From Desulfobacula sp. (GTDB lineage Bacteria > Desulfobacterota > Desulfobacteria > Desulfobacterales > Desulfobacteraceae): DNA of 34,045 bases. A model generated the notes under the pieces. That model searched no databases. It saw only the letters and a program-made list of their open reading frames with translations, and was not told where the DNA came from. Shown here piece by piece: positions 7,594 to 15,881 of this stretch. The stretch lies in the NCBI GenBank assembly GCA_028280105.1, contig JANQML010000395.1, positions 1-34,045 of the forward strand, given 5' to 3'. Each line of letters starts with the position of its first letter. Position 1 is the stretch's first letter. A program made the translations under genes and the position numbers.

Positions 7594-8367
7594 ATGAAAA
7601 TAACGGATCCGGATGTCATCAAAAACGGAGAAAAAGATCTGATCGAAGCCATCAAGGAAGATCTGGATCTTGCAGCCGTAAAAGAGATCCTAAAAGAACA
7701 GATTGCCCGAACCGTGCTCACGGCAAAAGGCGGAGAAATTGTGGTACATGACAATCAGATTGCCTTTCGTATTGATTTTGATTTAAACCTGTCCGGAAGC
7801 CTGATGTTTGACAGAGCGGGGAATTATATTTCACAGACTCCCTCTGTACCGGATCCGGATGATTCTGAATCGGAAGATCTTGAAAATCTGAACATTGATG
7901 ATTTAAGCATTGACGATGCCATGGTAGAACTGGGGCCCGGAACAGATACCGATGTGATTCTTGATGATGATTTTCTTGCCTTAGATGACTCTGATGAAGA
8001 TGACTCTGCTGACCTGCTCGACTCTGATCTGACCGGCGAAGAATTTTCCGGACTTGAACATGAAACACTTGATAGAGACCCGCCCCCGGATGCTGCAACT
8101 CAAACCGATGAAATCGCATCTGATGCCGATGAGCCGGATTTCGACCCGCTTGATTCCGATACCGGAGATGACCTTGACGATCTTTTGGAAAACGGCAACG
8201 ATAACGAATTACCGGATGAAACAATCTCCAAAGAAGATATCCCGGAATCTGAAACAGATCTCTCATCTTTGGTTGACGATGTGGACCCGGAAATGTCTCT
8301 TGATGACGACATGACGGATATCCTGCAGGAGAGCCAAAATTTTTGGGAACAAAAGAAGGATTCATAA
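7594..8367 (+). CDS. Highly acidic protein of unknown function
   Basis: I do not recognise a family. The 257-residue product has two parts. Residues 1-80 look foldable: an amphipathic start (AIKEDLDLAAVKEILKEQIA) then alternating strands (GGEIVVHDNQIAFRIDFDLN). From about residue 85 to the end the sequence is dominated by Asp, Glu and Ser, with runs such as DDDFLALDDSDEDDSADLL and repeated short patterns of DDL or DDI every 10-20 residues, and only a few basic residues. This is typical of disordered acidic linkers that recruit partners through short motifs. It follows the receiver-ligand gene by 21 bases with an AGGAG ribosome site and precedes the Hpt gene, so it is probably part of the same signalling unit, perhaps a scaffold or adaptor; that role is inference. 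A long antisense frame here is a by-product of the repetitive codons. Confidence 0.75.
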   Translation: MKITDPDVIKNGEKDLIEAIKEDLDLAAVKEILKEQIARTVLTAKGGEIVVHDNQIAFRIDFDLNLSGSLMFDRAGNYISQTPSVPDPDDSESEDLENLNIDDLSIDDAMVELGPGTDTDVILDDDFLALDDSDEDDSADLLDSDLTGEEFSGLEHETLDRDPPPDAATQTDEIASDADEPDFDPLDSDTGDDLDDLLENGNDNELPDETISKEDIPESETDLSSLVDDVDPEMSLDDDMTDILQESQNFWEQKKDS

Positions 8368-8374
8368 ACGCTTA

Positions 8375-8395
8375 AGGGTGCCCAGTAGGCGCCCT
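8375..8395 (+). other. Hairpin between the acidic-protein and Hpt genes
   Basis: AGGGTGCC (8375-8382) and GGCGCCCT (8388-8395) can pair over 8 positions with one G-U wobble and a 5-base loop. No T run follows, so it is not a standard terminator. It could protect or process the transcript and set different levels for the two genes. Confidence 0.4.
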
Positions 8396-8420
8396 AATCC
8401 ATTAAAGGAGACAGCCATAT

Positions 8421-8777
8421 ATGTCCAGCCCGAATGATCCTGCCGATGCGGTCAATATCGAAGAACTCAAAGAGATCATGGATGATGACATGGAACTCAT
8501 CCGGGAATGTTTCACCGAGTTTGTCAAGGACTGGCCCCTTTTATACGTTCAGATAAAAGGGGCGGTCATGGAAAAAGACGGGCAGATATTGGATGAAACC
8601 GCACATAAACTAAAGGGAACCCTGAAATACCTTGCTGCAGAGGATGCCGCAAATGCGGCGCTTATGATGGAGTCGGCAGGCAGGGATAATGATTTTCAGG
8701 AAATTGACACCAAGCTGGATACCCTTAAAAACGAATGCCAAAAAGTAATTGAATATATCAGGGGATTCACCCCCTAG
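8421..8777 (+). CDS. Stand-alone Hpt (histidine phosphotransfer) protein
   Basis: A 118-residue, probably all-helical protein with the Hpt signature ETAHKLKGTLKYLAAEDAANAA; His62 in AHKLKGT is the expected phospho-accepting residue, with the Lys and Gly that normally follow it. Stand-alone Hpt proteins move phosphate between receivers of hybrid kinases and response regulators. No histidine kinase lies in the window, so the phosphate source must be elsewhere. The nearest receiver is the fusion protein at 6199, three genes upstream on the same strand. The ATG at 8421 follows AAAGGAGA (8404-8411). Confidence 0.9.
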   Translation: MSSPNDPADAVNIEELKEIMDDDMELIRECFTEFVKDWPLLYVQIKGAVMEKDGQILDETAHKLKGTLKYLAAEDAANAALMMESAGRDNDFQEIDTKLDTLKNECQKVIEYIRGFTP

Positions 8778-8823
8778 CAAAAATCCGCTCTCCTGTCCGT
8801 TCTTATCTGAAAATCAAACCCTG

Positions 8824-8841
8824 CCGGACATCTTTTTCCGG
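8824..8841. terminator. Possible weak terminator between convergent hpt and nth
   Basis: CCGGA (8824-8828) pairs with TCCGG (8837-8841) around an 8-base loop, in the 66-base gap between two genes ending toward each other. No clean T run flanks it, so the call rests mostly on position. Confidence 0.3.
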
Positions 8842-8843
8842 AG

Positions 8844-9479
8844 TTACACCCTGCCCTTTGTCGGGCAGATCTCGTACAGGGGACACCAGCTGCATTTGGG
8901 TTTTTTCGCATCGCATATCTCCCTTCCAAAATAGATCAACTGAAGAGACAGATCATTCCAGGAAGACTCGGGAATGATCTTCATTAAATCAAATTCAATC
9001 TTTACCGGATCTTTTTCATCGGTCAGTCCCAGCCGCCGGGAAATTCTCAATACGTGGGTATCCACAACAATGGTTTGATGACCAAAGGATACTGATCGTA
9101 CCACGTTGGCCGTCTTCCGTCCCACACCGGGCAATTGAGTCAGCAGTTCGATATCATCGGGAACCACTCCGCCATGCCGATCCAGCACCGCCTGGGAACA
9201 GGCTTTGATATTCTTGGCCTTGTTATTGTAAAAACCGGTGGAAAAAATGATCTGTTTAATCTTTGACAAAGGGGCTGCCGAAAGGGATTCAGGGTCGGGA
9301 AAGGTTTTAAATAGGTTCCGTGTCACCTTATTGACCTGTTTATCGGTACACTGTGCCGACATAATGGTGGCGATGAGCAACTGAAACGGTGTTTCGTGCT
9401 CAAGTTGGGTATTGACAACCGGATACCGGTCTTTTAAGGTCTCAAGTATTTTACGGACATCTGTTCGGTTAATTTTCAT
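8844..9479 (-). CDS. nth: Endonuclease III (DNA glycosylase/AP lyase)
   Basis: Removes oxidised pyrimidines and cuts the abasic site in base-excision repair. The 211-residue length is normal. Seen in order: LLIATIMSAQCTDKQVNKVT, the helix-hairpin-helix LPGVGRKTANVV with the catalytic Lys in GRKTA, the catalytic Asp in VDTHVLRISRRLG, and a C-terminal iron-sulfur cluster motif with Cys spacing C-x6-C-x2-C-x5-C (CDAKKPKCSWCPLYEIC). The gene diverges from the one at 9493 with only 13 bases between the start codons, so promoters must overlap coding sequence or the genes' 5' ends. Confidence 0.97.
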   Translation of the reverse strand: MKINRTDVRKILETLKDRYPVVNTQLEHETPFQLLIATIMSAQCTDKQVNKVTRNLFKTFPDPESLSAAPLSKIKQIIFSTGFYNNKAKNIKACSQAVLDRHGGVVPDDIELLTQLPGVGRKTANVVRSVSFGHQTIVVDTHVLRISRRLGLTDEKDPVKIEFDLMKIIPESSWNDLSLQLIYFGREICDAKKPKCSWCPLYEICPTKGRV

Positions 9480-9492
9480 AACAGGGTTATAT

Positions 9493-10494
9493 ATGAAGAC
9501 AGATAAAACCTCAAGACGGATTCAAGGCCTCGGGCTCTGTTCCGGCGGTCTGGACAGCATATTGTCCGCACTGATTCTCAAACGACAGAATATCGACGTA
9601 TCCTGGGTCTGCTTTGAAACCCCATTTTTTTCCTCAACAGCGGCTGAAAAAGCTTCCCGGATGACCGGCATTCCGTTAACCGTTCTTGATATCACGGATG
9701 CGTATATGGAGATGATGAAGAATCCTAAAGCCGGATTTGGAAAGAATATGAACCCCTGCATGGACTGCCATGCCCTGATGTTTGCCAAAGCAGGCGAACT
9801 GTTAATGGAAAAAGGATTTGATTTTTTGTTCAGTGGTGAAGTGGTGGGGCAGCGGCCCAAATCACAGAACAAAAATTCCCTGCGGTACGTGGAAAAAAAC
9901 TCGGGATTTGACGGACAGATCCTGCGGCCGCTATGCGCCAAACGGTTGCCGGAAACCCGTGTGGAGCAACAGGGGCTGGTGGACAGAAACCGGCTTCTCG
10001 ATATTTCGGGAAGAAGCCGGAAGGTCCAGATGGAATTGGCCCGGGAATTCGGCATCACCGACTACCCCTCCCCGGCCGGGGGATGTCTGCTCACCGACCC
10101 CGGATTCTCAAACCGGCTGAAAGATCTGATGGAAGTGCAGAAAATATATCACACCCGAGAGCTTTTCTTTCTGAAAAACGGCCGACATTTCAGGCTGGAT
10201 GAAAAGACAAAGGTGATTGTGGGAAGATCAAAGTATGACAACAGATATTTACTGAAACATGTTGATACAAAAAACGATGTCCTGATCAGACACGCCGATC
10301 TGCCCGGACCGGACGTCATCTTCACAGGAGATGCCCACGCAGAAAATCTGAAAACCGCGGCCATGATCTGTGCGGCGTATACCAAAGCCAAACCCGGGGA
10401 AACAAGCAAGATAACCATTACACGAAATGGTAAAAAACAGACCCTCTGCGTGACAACCTTCGCAGCATCAACATTTAAAAACCTGATGATTTGA
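9493..10494 (+). CDS. PP-loop tRNA thiolation-like enzyme with C-terminal NFACT-R-like domain
   Basis: A 333-residue protein. The N-terminal part has an ATP-pyrophosphatase loop, CSGGLDSILSALIL, as in MnmA/ThiI-type tRNA thiouridine synthases, followed by NPCMDCHALMFAKAGELL (a Cys-x2-Cys), SGEVVGQRPKSQ and PAGGCLLTD. The three Cys could hold an iron-sulfur cluster, as in related thiolation enzymes. From about residue 220, the pattern HFRLDEKTKVIVGRSKYDN and then VLIRHADLPGPDVIF resembles the RNA-binding NFACT-R (DUF814) domain. It probably adds sulfur to a tRNA base; which base is not clear. ATG 9493 is preferred over an in-frame upstream ATG at 9412, which would add 27 residues antisense to nth. 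Confidence 0.75.
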   Translation: MKTDKTSRRIQGLGLCSGGLDSILSALILKRQNIDVSWVCFETPFFSSTAAEKASRMTGIPLTVLDITDAYMEMMKNPKAGFGKNMNPCMDCHALMFAKAGELLMEKGFDFLFSGEVVGQRPKSQNKNSLRYVEKNSGFDGQILRPLCAKRLPETRVEQQGLVDRNRLLDISGRSRKVQMELAREFGITDYPSPAGGCLLTDPGFSNRLKDLMEVQKIYHTRELFFLKNGRHFRLDEKTKVIVGRSKYDNRYLLKHVDTKNDVLIRHADLPGPDVIFTGDAHAENLKTAAMICAAYTKAKPGETSKITITRNGKKQTLCVTTFAASTFKNLMI

Positions 10495-10591
10495 TGTAAT
10501 GGCGTCCCTGCTGTATTACAACGAGCCGTTATTCACCCCTATTTAGAGCTTGAAAGCCAGTCAATGAGAAACACAGGATCATCTAAAATAA

Positions 10592-11644
10592 TCATTCCAG
10601 CAGCCTGGCCTTGAGCTGCCCGCAGGCAGCAGAGATATCATCCCCTTTGCTTTTCCTTACAATGGCCGTCATACCGGCATCCAACAACACCTTCAAAAAC
10701 CGGCTGACAGTCTCTTTTGAAGGCCGTCCAAAATCACTTTCACCGTGCTCATTGTAGGGAATCAGGTTGACTTTGGCTTTGGTCTTAATCTTATTTAACT
10801 TCAATAACCGGACCAGCTGCCGGGCGTCTTCAGCCGTATCATTCACCCCCCGGATCAGGATATATTCAAATGTAATCTTGTTCCTGGGTTTCATTTGAAA
10901 CTTTTGACAGGCGTCCATCAATTGCGTTAGTGGGTATCTCTTGTTTACGGGCATCAGGCAGGACCGCATCTCATCGGTTGTTGCGTTCAGGGATACGGCA
11001 AGATTGACATCCGTATCCAGTCCCAGTTGTATGATCTTGGGGACCAGGCCTGCGGTTGAGACGGTTACCCGCCTGTTTGAAAATTTCAATCCGTAATCGC
11101 TGTCAGTAATAATGCTCAGCGCCCGGATCAGATTGTTATAGTTAGCCAGCGGCTCTCCCATGCCCATGAAAACCAGGTTGGAAAGCGCCAGCGGATCGAT
11201 CCCTTTATCCATTAAAAAAAAACGGGCATCCCTTATCTGACAGATGATTTCCGACACAGTCAGATTTCTGACCCACCCCCCTTTGGCGGTCAGGCAGAAT
11301 TGACAATTTTGGGCACACCCGACCTGGGAGGAGACACACAGGGTATAGTGATCCTTTTCAGGAATAAGAACCGATTCGATATGGGCATCATCCTCCAGCC
11401 GGAACAAGTATTTCTCCGTGGTATCCGCTGAAACCTCATGGGCCTCCAGGTCCAGCCGCCTGATCGTAAAATTCTCTTCCAGCATCTGGCGCATCGGTTT
11501 TGAAAGATCCGTCATCTGCCCGAAAGCATCAACCTGCCGGATATACAACCACTTGAATATCTGCCCGGCTCTAAAGGAGCGGACCCCTTTATTTTCAAGC
11601 CATTGACTCAGCTCTTCCCGGGTAAAATCAAATATATTTTCCAT
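10592..11644 (-). CDS. rlmN: Dual-specificity 23S rRNA/tRNA adenine-C2 methyltransferase RlmN
   Basis: Radical-SAM enzyme that methylates C2 of A2503 in 23S rRNA and A37 in some tRNAs. The 350-residue product has the family architecture: an N-terminal region (FRAGQIFKWLYIRQVDAF), the radical-SAM cluster motif C-x3-C-x2-C in VGCAQNCQFCLTAKGG, FMGMGEPLANYNN, and the late catalytic Cys in AACGQLKARLLE. The first methyl-carrying Cys region, LCVSSQVGC, is also present. It diverges from ffh, with 98 bases between the start codons. Confidence 0.97.
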   Translation of the reverse strand: MENIFDFTREELSQWLENKGVRSFRAGQIFKWLYIRQVDAFGQMTDLSKPMRQMLEENFTIRRLDLEAHEVSADTTEKYLFRLEDDAHIESVLIPEKDHYTLCVSSQVGCAQNCQFCLTAKGGWVRNLTVSEIICQIRDARFFLMDKGIDPLALSNLVFMGMGEPLANYNNLIRALSIITDSDYGLKFSNRRVTVSTAGLVPKIIQLGLDTDVNLAVSLNATTDEMRSCLMPVNKRYPLTQLMDACQKFQMKPRNKITFEYILIRGVNDTAEDARQLVRLLKLNKIKTKAKVNLIPYNEHGESDFGRPSKETVSRFLKVLLDAGMTAIVRKSKGDDISAACGQLKARLLE

Positions 11645-11675
11645 CTTTTTTTATCTGTTAAAAATTAATATTTTC

Positions 11676-11704
11676 TTGACATAACACGAATTTTACACTA
11701 AATT
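11676..11704 (+). promoter_or_regulatory. Sigma70-type promoter for the ffh operon
   Basis: A perfect -35 box TTGACA (11676-11681), a 17-base spacer and a -10-like TAAATT (11699-11704, 4 of 6 matches) lie about 40 bases before the ffh ATG, in an AT-rich gap. Position, spacing and the exact -35 make this the likely start of the ten-gene operon that follows. Confidence 0.65.
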
Positions 11705-11742
11705 CAATGATTTGATTTGACAATTGCAAGGTTGGTCTTTTT

Positions 11743-13068
11743 ATGTTTGATAGTTTGAGCGACAGACTCGACTCGGTCTTTAAAAAGCTGAAAGGTCACG
11801 GCACCCTGAATGAGAAGAACATCGAAGATGGTCTCAAACAGGTCCGTATGGCATTACTTGAAGCAGATGTCAACTACAAGGTTGCAAAAACCGTTATCTC
11901 AGATATAAAAGAACGGGCCCTGGGCCAGGAGGTGATGCAGAGCCTCACACCCGGCCAGCAAGTGATAAAAATTGTAAATGACGAGTTCACCAGAATGATG
12001 GGCTCCGAGCATCAGGATCTGAATCTTGACCGGGATGGATTGGGTTCTGTCATGCTCATTGGCTTGCAGGGATCGGGTAAAACCACCACTGCCGGAAAGC
12101 TGGCCCTGTACCTGAGGAAAAAAGGTAGGAAACCGTTTCTGGTTCCGGTGGACGTATACCGGCCGGCAGCAATCGATCAATTAAAAAAGATTGGTAAACA
12201 ACTGGATGTTCCGGTGTTTCCGTCCACCACGGATATGAAACCGCTGACCATCTGCCAGGATGCAAAAACAGCGGCCCGGGAACACGGTTACGACACGCTC
12301 TTGCTGGATACGGCCGGACGGCTGCATCTGGATGAAGAATTAATGGCAGAGCTGGTCAATATCAAAAAGGGGATCAACCCGTCTGAAATCCTTTTTGTTG
12401 CAGATGCCATGACCGGGCAGGATGCCGTCAACATTGCCGGATCATTCGATAAAGCATTGGATCTGGATGGGGTTGTACTGACAAAAATGGATGGGGATGC
12501 CCGGGGCGGGGCTGCACTTTCCATCAAAGCGGTCACAGGCAAGCCGCTGAAGTTTATTGGTGTGGGCGAAAAATCAACGGCTTTGGAAGCATTTCATCCC
12601 GACCGGATGGCCTCCAGGATACTGGGAATGGGAGACACGCTCTCATTTATCGAAAAAGCGGCAGATGCCGTTGACCAGAAAGAAGCCCTGGCCCTTGAAA
12701 AAAAGCTGAGGAAAAATGCCTTTACCCTGGAAGATTTCAAAAATCAAATGAAATCGGTTCGGAAAATGGGATCGGTTAAAGACCTCATCGGCATGCTGCC
12801 GGGTATGAATAAAAAGCAGCTCAAAGGCCTGGATATAGACGATAAGGAATTTGTAAAACTAGAGGCGATCATCAACTCCATGACACCGGCGGAACGGCGT
12901 CAGCACACGATCATCAAGGGATCGCGGAAAAAAAGGATTGCCAACGGAAGCGGAACAACGGTTCAGGATGTCAATAAACTTCTGAAAAGCTATTCTGCCT
13001 CAATGAAAATGGTTAAGAAATTTAATAAAGGCGGCATGCGTTCGCTGAAAAACATGCTGCCGTTTTAA
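11743..13068 (+). CDS. ffh: Signal recognition particle protein Ffh
   Basis: The protein part of the signal recognition particle, which binds 4.5S RNA and delivers nascent membrane proteins to FtsY. The 441-residue product shows the N domain, then the GTPase with [15 protein letters not shown] (P loop), [25 protein letters not shown] and FIGVGEK, then the Met-rich M domain ([41 protein letters not shown]) that binds signal peptides and RNA. It heads an operon that continues with rpsP 16 bases later, a common order in bacteria. Confidence 0.98.
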   Translation: MFDSLSDRLDSVFKKLKGHGTLNEKNIEDGLKQVRMALLEADVNYKVAKTVISDIKERALGQEVMQSLTPGQQVIKIVNDEFTRMMGSEHQDLNLDRDGLGSVMLIGLQGSGKTTTAGKLALYLRKKGRKPFLVPVDVYRPAAIDQLKKIGKQLDVPVFPSTTDMKPLTICQDAKTAAREHGYDTLLLDTAGRLHLDEELMAELVNIKKGINPSEILFVADAMTGQDAVNIAGSFDKALDLDGVVLTKMDGDARGGAALSIKAVTGKPLKFIGVGEKSTALEAFHPDRMASRILGMGDTLSFIEKAADAVDQKEALALEKKLRKNAFTLEDFKNQMKSVRKMGSVKDLIGMLPGMNKKQLKGLDIDDKEFVKLEAIINSMTPAERRQHTIIKGSRKKRIANGSGTTVQDVNKLLKSYSASMKMVKKFNKGGMRSLKNMLPF

Positions 13069-13084
13069 GGAGAGAAAAAAGAGT

Positions 13085-13333
13085 ATGGCCGTAAAAATCA
13101 GATTGACAAGAAAAGGAACAAAGAAAAAACCGTTTTACAGAATTGTGGCGGCAGATGTTGAATGCCCCCGTGACGGAAGGTTCCTGGAACTTTTAGGCAC
13201 TTACGACCCAATGGTCGAACCGGCTGCCATTACCCTGAAAGAAGAGAGGATTCAGTATTGGCTGGGTGAAGGCGCCGAACCGACCACTACCGTGAAAAGT
13301 ATTTTGAAAAAACAAGGGGTTGCCCGGGCTTAA
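13085..13333 (+). CDS. rpsP: 30S ribosomal protein S16
   Basis: Small-subunit ribosomal protein, 82 residues, normal length. The start [20 protein letters not shown] and the later [10 protein letters not shown] are diagnostic for S16. An AAGGAGAG ribosome site lies just before the start. Its position between ffh and khpA/rimM/trmD is the usual one. Confidence 0.98.
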   Translation: MAVKIRLTRKGTKKKPFYRIVAADVECPRDGRFLELLGTYDPMVEPAAITLKEERIQYWLGEGAEPTTTVKSILKKQGVARA

Positions 13334-13401
13334 TATCCTGTTCAACACGCACCGAAGCGCACATACCCTGTACGCTCAACACCATGTAAAGGAGTTCCCA
13401 T

Positions 13402-13632
13402 ATGAAAGAGCTGATAGAATATATTGCTAAAGCACTGGTAGACAATCCGGATCAGGTTCAGGTTTCCGAGGTTGTGGGTGACCAGACCACTGTTTTAGAG
13501 CTCAAGGTTGCCAAGGAAGACCTGGGCAAGGTGATTGGGAAACAGGGAAGATCGGCACGGGCCATGCGAACCATTTTAAGTGCGGCATCGACCAAACTTA
13601 AAAAACGAACGGTTCTAGAAATTATTGAATAA
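13402..13632 (+). CDS. khpA: KH-domain RNA-binding protein KhpA
   Basis: A 76-residue single KH-domain protein of the KhpA/YlqC family, which in Gram-positive bacteria pairs with KhpB and binds many transcripts, affecting division and envelope functions. The GxxG RNA-binding loop is seen in [18 protein letters not shown] good ribosome site (AAAGGAG) precedes the ATG. It sits between rpsP and rimM as in many genomes; rimM begins 3 bases after its stop. Confidence 0.95.
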   Translation: MKELIEYIAKALVDNPDQVQVSEVVGDQTTVLELKVAKEDLGKVIGKQGRSARAMRTILSAASTKLKKRTVLEIIE

Positions 13633-13635
13633 AAA

Positions 13636-14163
13636 ATGAACAGGGCCGATTCGTTTACCATCGGAAAGGTAACCGGTGTCCACGGACTCAACGGCAACTT
13701 AAAGGTCTGGTCGTTTGCACAGTCCGTCGATACGTTCGGTGCCGGCAGTATGGTTCTTTTAAAAATGGAAAACAGGTCCGGTAAAGATTACAGGATATTG
13801 AATGCGACTGCCTATAAAAAAGGCGTTCTCTTATCCCTTGAAGGGGTGGACAACCGGAACTCGGCTGAAGATCTGGTGGGTTGTGAGATTCGAATCAGCC
13901 GGGATCAATTGCCCGAACCCGAGGAAGATTCATGGTTCTGGCAGGACCTGATCGGTTTAAAGGTTGTGGATGAATCCAGAGGGGATTTGGGAGTTGTTGC
14001 CGATATTTTTCCCACCGGGGCCAACGATGTTCTCGTGGTCCGATCCGGCAACCGGACATCTGAAACAGGTGAAATCCTTGTTCCCATGCACCGGCATTTT
14101 GTGCGGGACGTAAATCTGGACAACCAGGTGCTGACCACCCGGCTGCCCGAGGATTATGAATGA
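13636..14163 (+). CDS. rimM: Ribosome maturation factor RimM
   Basis: Helps assemble the 30S head, binding S19. The 175-residue product has the N-terminal domain start FTIGKVTGVHGLNGNLKVWSF and a C-terminal PRC-barrel (FWQDLIGLKVVDESRGDLGVVADIF, ending in ILVPMHRHFVRDVNLD). Its last codons overlap the trmD start by 4 bases (ATGA), so the two are probably translated together. Confidence 0.96.
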   Translation: MNRADSFTIGKVTGVHGLNGNLKVWSFAQSVDTFGAGSMVLLKMENRSGKDYRILNATAYKKGVLLSLEGVDNRNSAEDLVGCEIRISRDQLPEPEEDSWFWQDLIGLKVVDESRGDLGVVADIFPTGANDVLVVRSGNRTSETGEILVPMHRHFVRDVNLDNQVLTTRLPEDYE

Positions 14164-14912
14164 AATTCTCCGTCCTGACCCTGTTTCCGGAGATGGTGGA
14201 CCCATTCTGGAACAACGGTATGATCGCACGCGGTATTGAAAAAGGTTTGATATCCGGTAATTGCATCAATATCAGGGATTTTTCAACCGACCGTCACCAT
14301 ACCGTTGACGACCGGCCCTATGGGGGCGGAAGCGGCATGGTCATGAAACCCGAACCGCTGAAAGAGGCGGTTCATTCGGCCAAAGCCGGGAACCCGGATG
14401 CCAGAGTCATTCTGATGAGTCCCCAGGGTACCCGCTTCGATCAGCCGCTGGCGGAACGGTTTGCAGAAGAAGAAAAGGGGATGGTTTTTGTCTGCGGACG
14501 CTACGAAGGCATTGACGAACGGATCGTTGACGGATTGATCGATGAAGAGATCTCCATTGGAGATTTTGTTTTGACCGGGGGAGAGCTGGCAGCGATGGCG
14601 GTCATCGATTCAGTGGCCCGCCTGATTCCCGGCGTGCTGGGTTCCGACGAATCGTCAAAATCGGATTCATTCACAGACGGCCGGCTGGAATATGCCCAGT
14701 ATACCCGGCCGGAAGATTTTCAAGGGAACCGGGTTCCCGGGGTGCTGCTTTCGGGCAATCATGAAAGAATCCGCCAATGGAGAAAGGCATCATCCATTAA
14801 ACGGACCTTTCTCAAGCGGCCGGATCTGCTTGACAATGCATCTTTGGATGAGGAGGAGAAAACCATTTTGCGGCGCTGGTGCAGGGAGCTGGAAGCACTT
14901 GTCAGAAATTAA
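14160..14912 (+). CDS. trmD: tRNA (guanine37-N1)-methyltransferase TrmD
   Basis: Methylates G37 of tRNAs with G36, preventing frameshifts. It is a SPOUT-fold (knotted) enzyme of 250 residues. Motifs: MKFSVLTLFPEMVDPFWN at the start, DRPYGGGSGMVMKPEPL, and the cofactor-binding knot VCGRYEGIDERIVDGLIDEE with ISIGDFVLTGGELAAM. The next gene starts inside its 3' end. Confidence 0.97.
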   Translation: MKFSVLTLFPEMVDPFWNNGMIARGIEKGLISGNCINIRDFSTDRHHTVDDRPYGGGSGMVMKPEPLKEAVHSAKAGNPDARVILMSPQGTRFDQPLAERFAEEEKGMVFVCGRYEGIDERIVDGLIDEEISIGDFVLTGGELAAMAVIDSVARLIPGVLGSDESSKSDSFTDGRLEYAQYTRPEDFQGNRVPGVLLSGNHERIRQWRKASSIKRTFLKRPDLLDNASLDEEEKTILRRWCRELEALVRN

Positions 14913-15462
14913 CCTTTACGTGGCGTTGATCCATTACCCGGTAATCAACAAAAAAGGGGTGTCTGTCGGCTCGGCCCTGACCACCATTGATCTGCATGAT
15001 ATTGCACGGGCATCGGCGACGTTCGGGGTAAAGGGATTTTATGTGGTCACGCCCTACCAGGATCAGATTGAACTGGCCCGGGAACTGATCAGCCACTGGA
15101 CCTGTGGAAAAGGGGGTGTCATCAACCCGGACAGAAAGCAGGCGTTAAGGCTGATCCGGTTGGCACACGATTTTGATCAGACGATTGGTGAAATTGAAGA
15201 AGAATGCGGTAAGCCGGTGGTTGCGGTTGCCACCAGTGCAAAAGAGACCGGTAAAGGAATCAGCCTGAACCGGCTGCAACACCAACTTAAGAATAAAGCC
15301 CCCCATCTGCTGGTTTTCGGAACCGCCTGGGGGCTGGCCAAAGAGCTTATAGACCGATGTGATCATATTCTTGAACCGATAACAGGGAATACAGAGTATA
15401 ATCATCTCTCTGTCCGCTCTGCCGCTTCAATATATTTAGACAGGATTATAAATGACAGATAG
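14899..15462 (+). CDS. SPOUT-type RNA methyltransferase (Methyltrn_RNA_4-like)
   Basis: A 187-residue protein found next to trmD in many Desulfobacterota and assigned to a SAM-dependent RNA methyltransferase family; its RNA target is not known to me. Marks seen are NLYVALIHYPVINKKG at the N-terminus, TTIDLHDIARASATFGVKGFYVVTP, and a C-terminal knot-like LLVFGTAWGLAKELIDRCD followed by YNHLSVRSAASIYLDRI, which resembles the SPOUT cofactor loop. The likely start is TTG at 14899, 14 bases inside trmD, with GGGAG about 10 bases before it. An upstream in-frame ATG at 14692 would overlap trmD by 221 bases and lacks family support. Confidence 0.85.
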   Translation: MSEINLYVALIHYPVINKKGVSVGSALTTIDLHDIARASATFGVKGFYVVTPYQDQIELARELISHWTCGKGGVINPDRKQALRLIRLAHDFDQTIGEIEEECGKPVVAVATSAKETGKGISLNRLQHQLKNKAPHLLVFGTAWGLAKELIDRCDHILEPITGNTEYNHLSVRSAASIYLDRIINDR

Positions 15463-15507
15463 AAAAAAGGTTCTGGTCTGTCAAATGAGAAGGATTTAGG
15501 AGGAAAC

Positions 15508-15858
15508 ATGGACAACATAATCAAAAATTTAGAAAAAGAACAGATGCGTCTGGATATCCCTGATTTTGATTCAGGAGATACGGTAAAGGTACATGTAAAA
15601 ATCAGAGAAGGGGAAAAGGAACGGATCCAGGTATTCCAGGGTGTGGTGATTAAAAAAACCAAAGGGTTTGCCAGTGCCCGCTTTACAGTAAGAAAAATTT
15701 CCGGCGGCATCGGAGTCGAAAGAATATTTCCGCTTTACTCTCCTGCCATTGACAAAATTGAAGTGGTTACCCGGGGCCGAGTTCGCAGGTCCAAACTCTA
15801 CTATTTGAGGAACCTCAGAGGAAAAGCAGCCAGAATCAAAGAGAAACGGTTTGCTTAA
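15508..15858 (+). CDS. rplS: 50S ribosomal protein L19
   Basis: Large-subunit ribosomal protein at the subunit interface, 116 residues. Typical segments are [55 protein letters not shown] and [25 protein letters not shown] just before the ATG is a strong ribosome site. The trmD-x-rplS order agrees with the operon assignment. Confidence 0.98.
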   Translation: MDNIIKNLEKEQMRLDIPDFDSGDTVKVHVKIREGEKERIQVFQGVVIKKTKGFASARFTVRKISGGIGVERIFPLYSPAIDKIEVVTRGRVRRSKLYYLRNLRGKAARIKEKRFA

Positions 15859-15881
15859 ATTGCCTTGTACAAGGATGCTTG

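Noticed and set aside
7718..8365. 215-codon minus-strand frame opposite the acidic protein gene
   Set aside because: The repetitive GAT/GAA codons of the acidic protein leave the opposite strand free of stops. The plus-strand gene has a ribosome site and operon position; this frame has neither.
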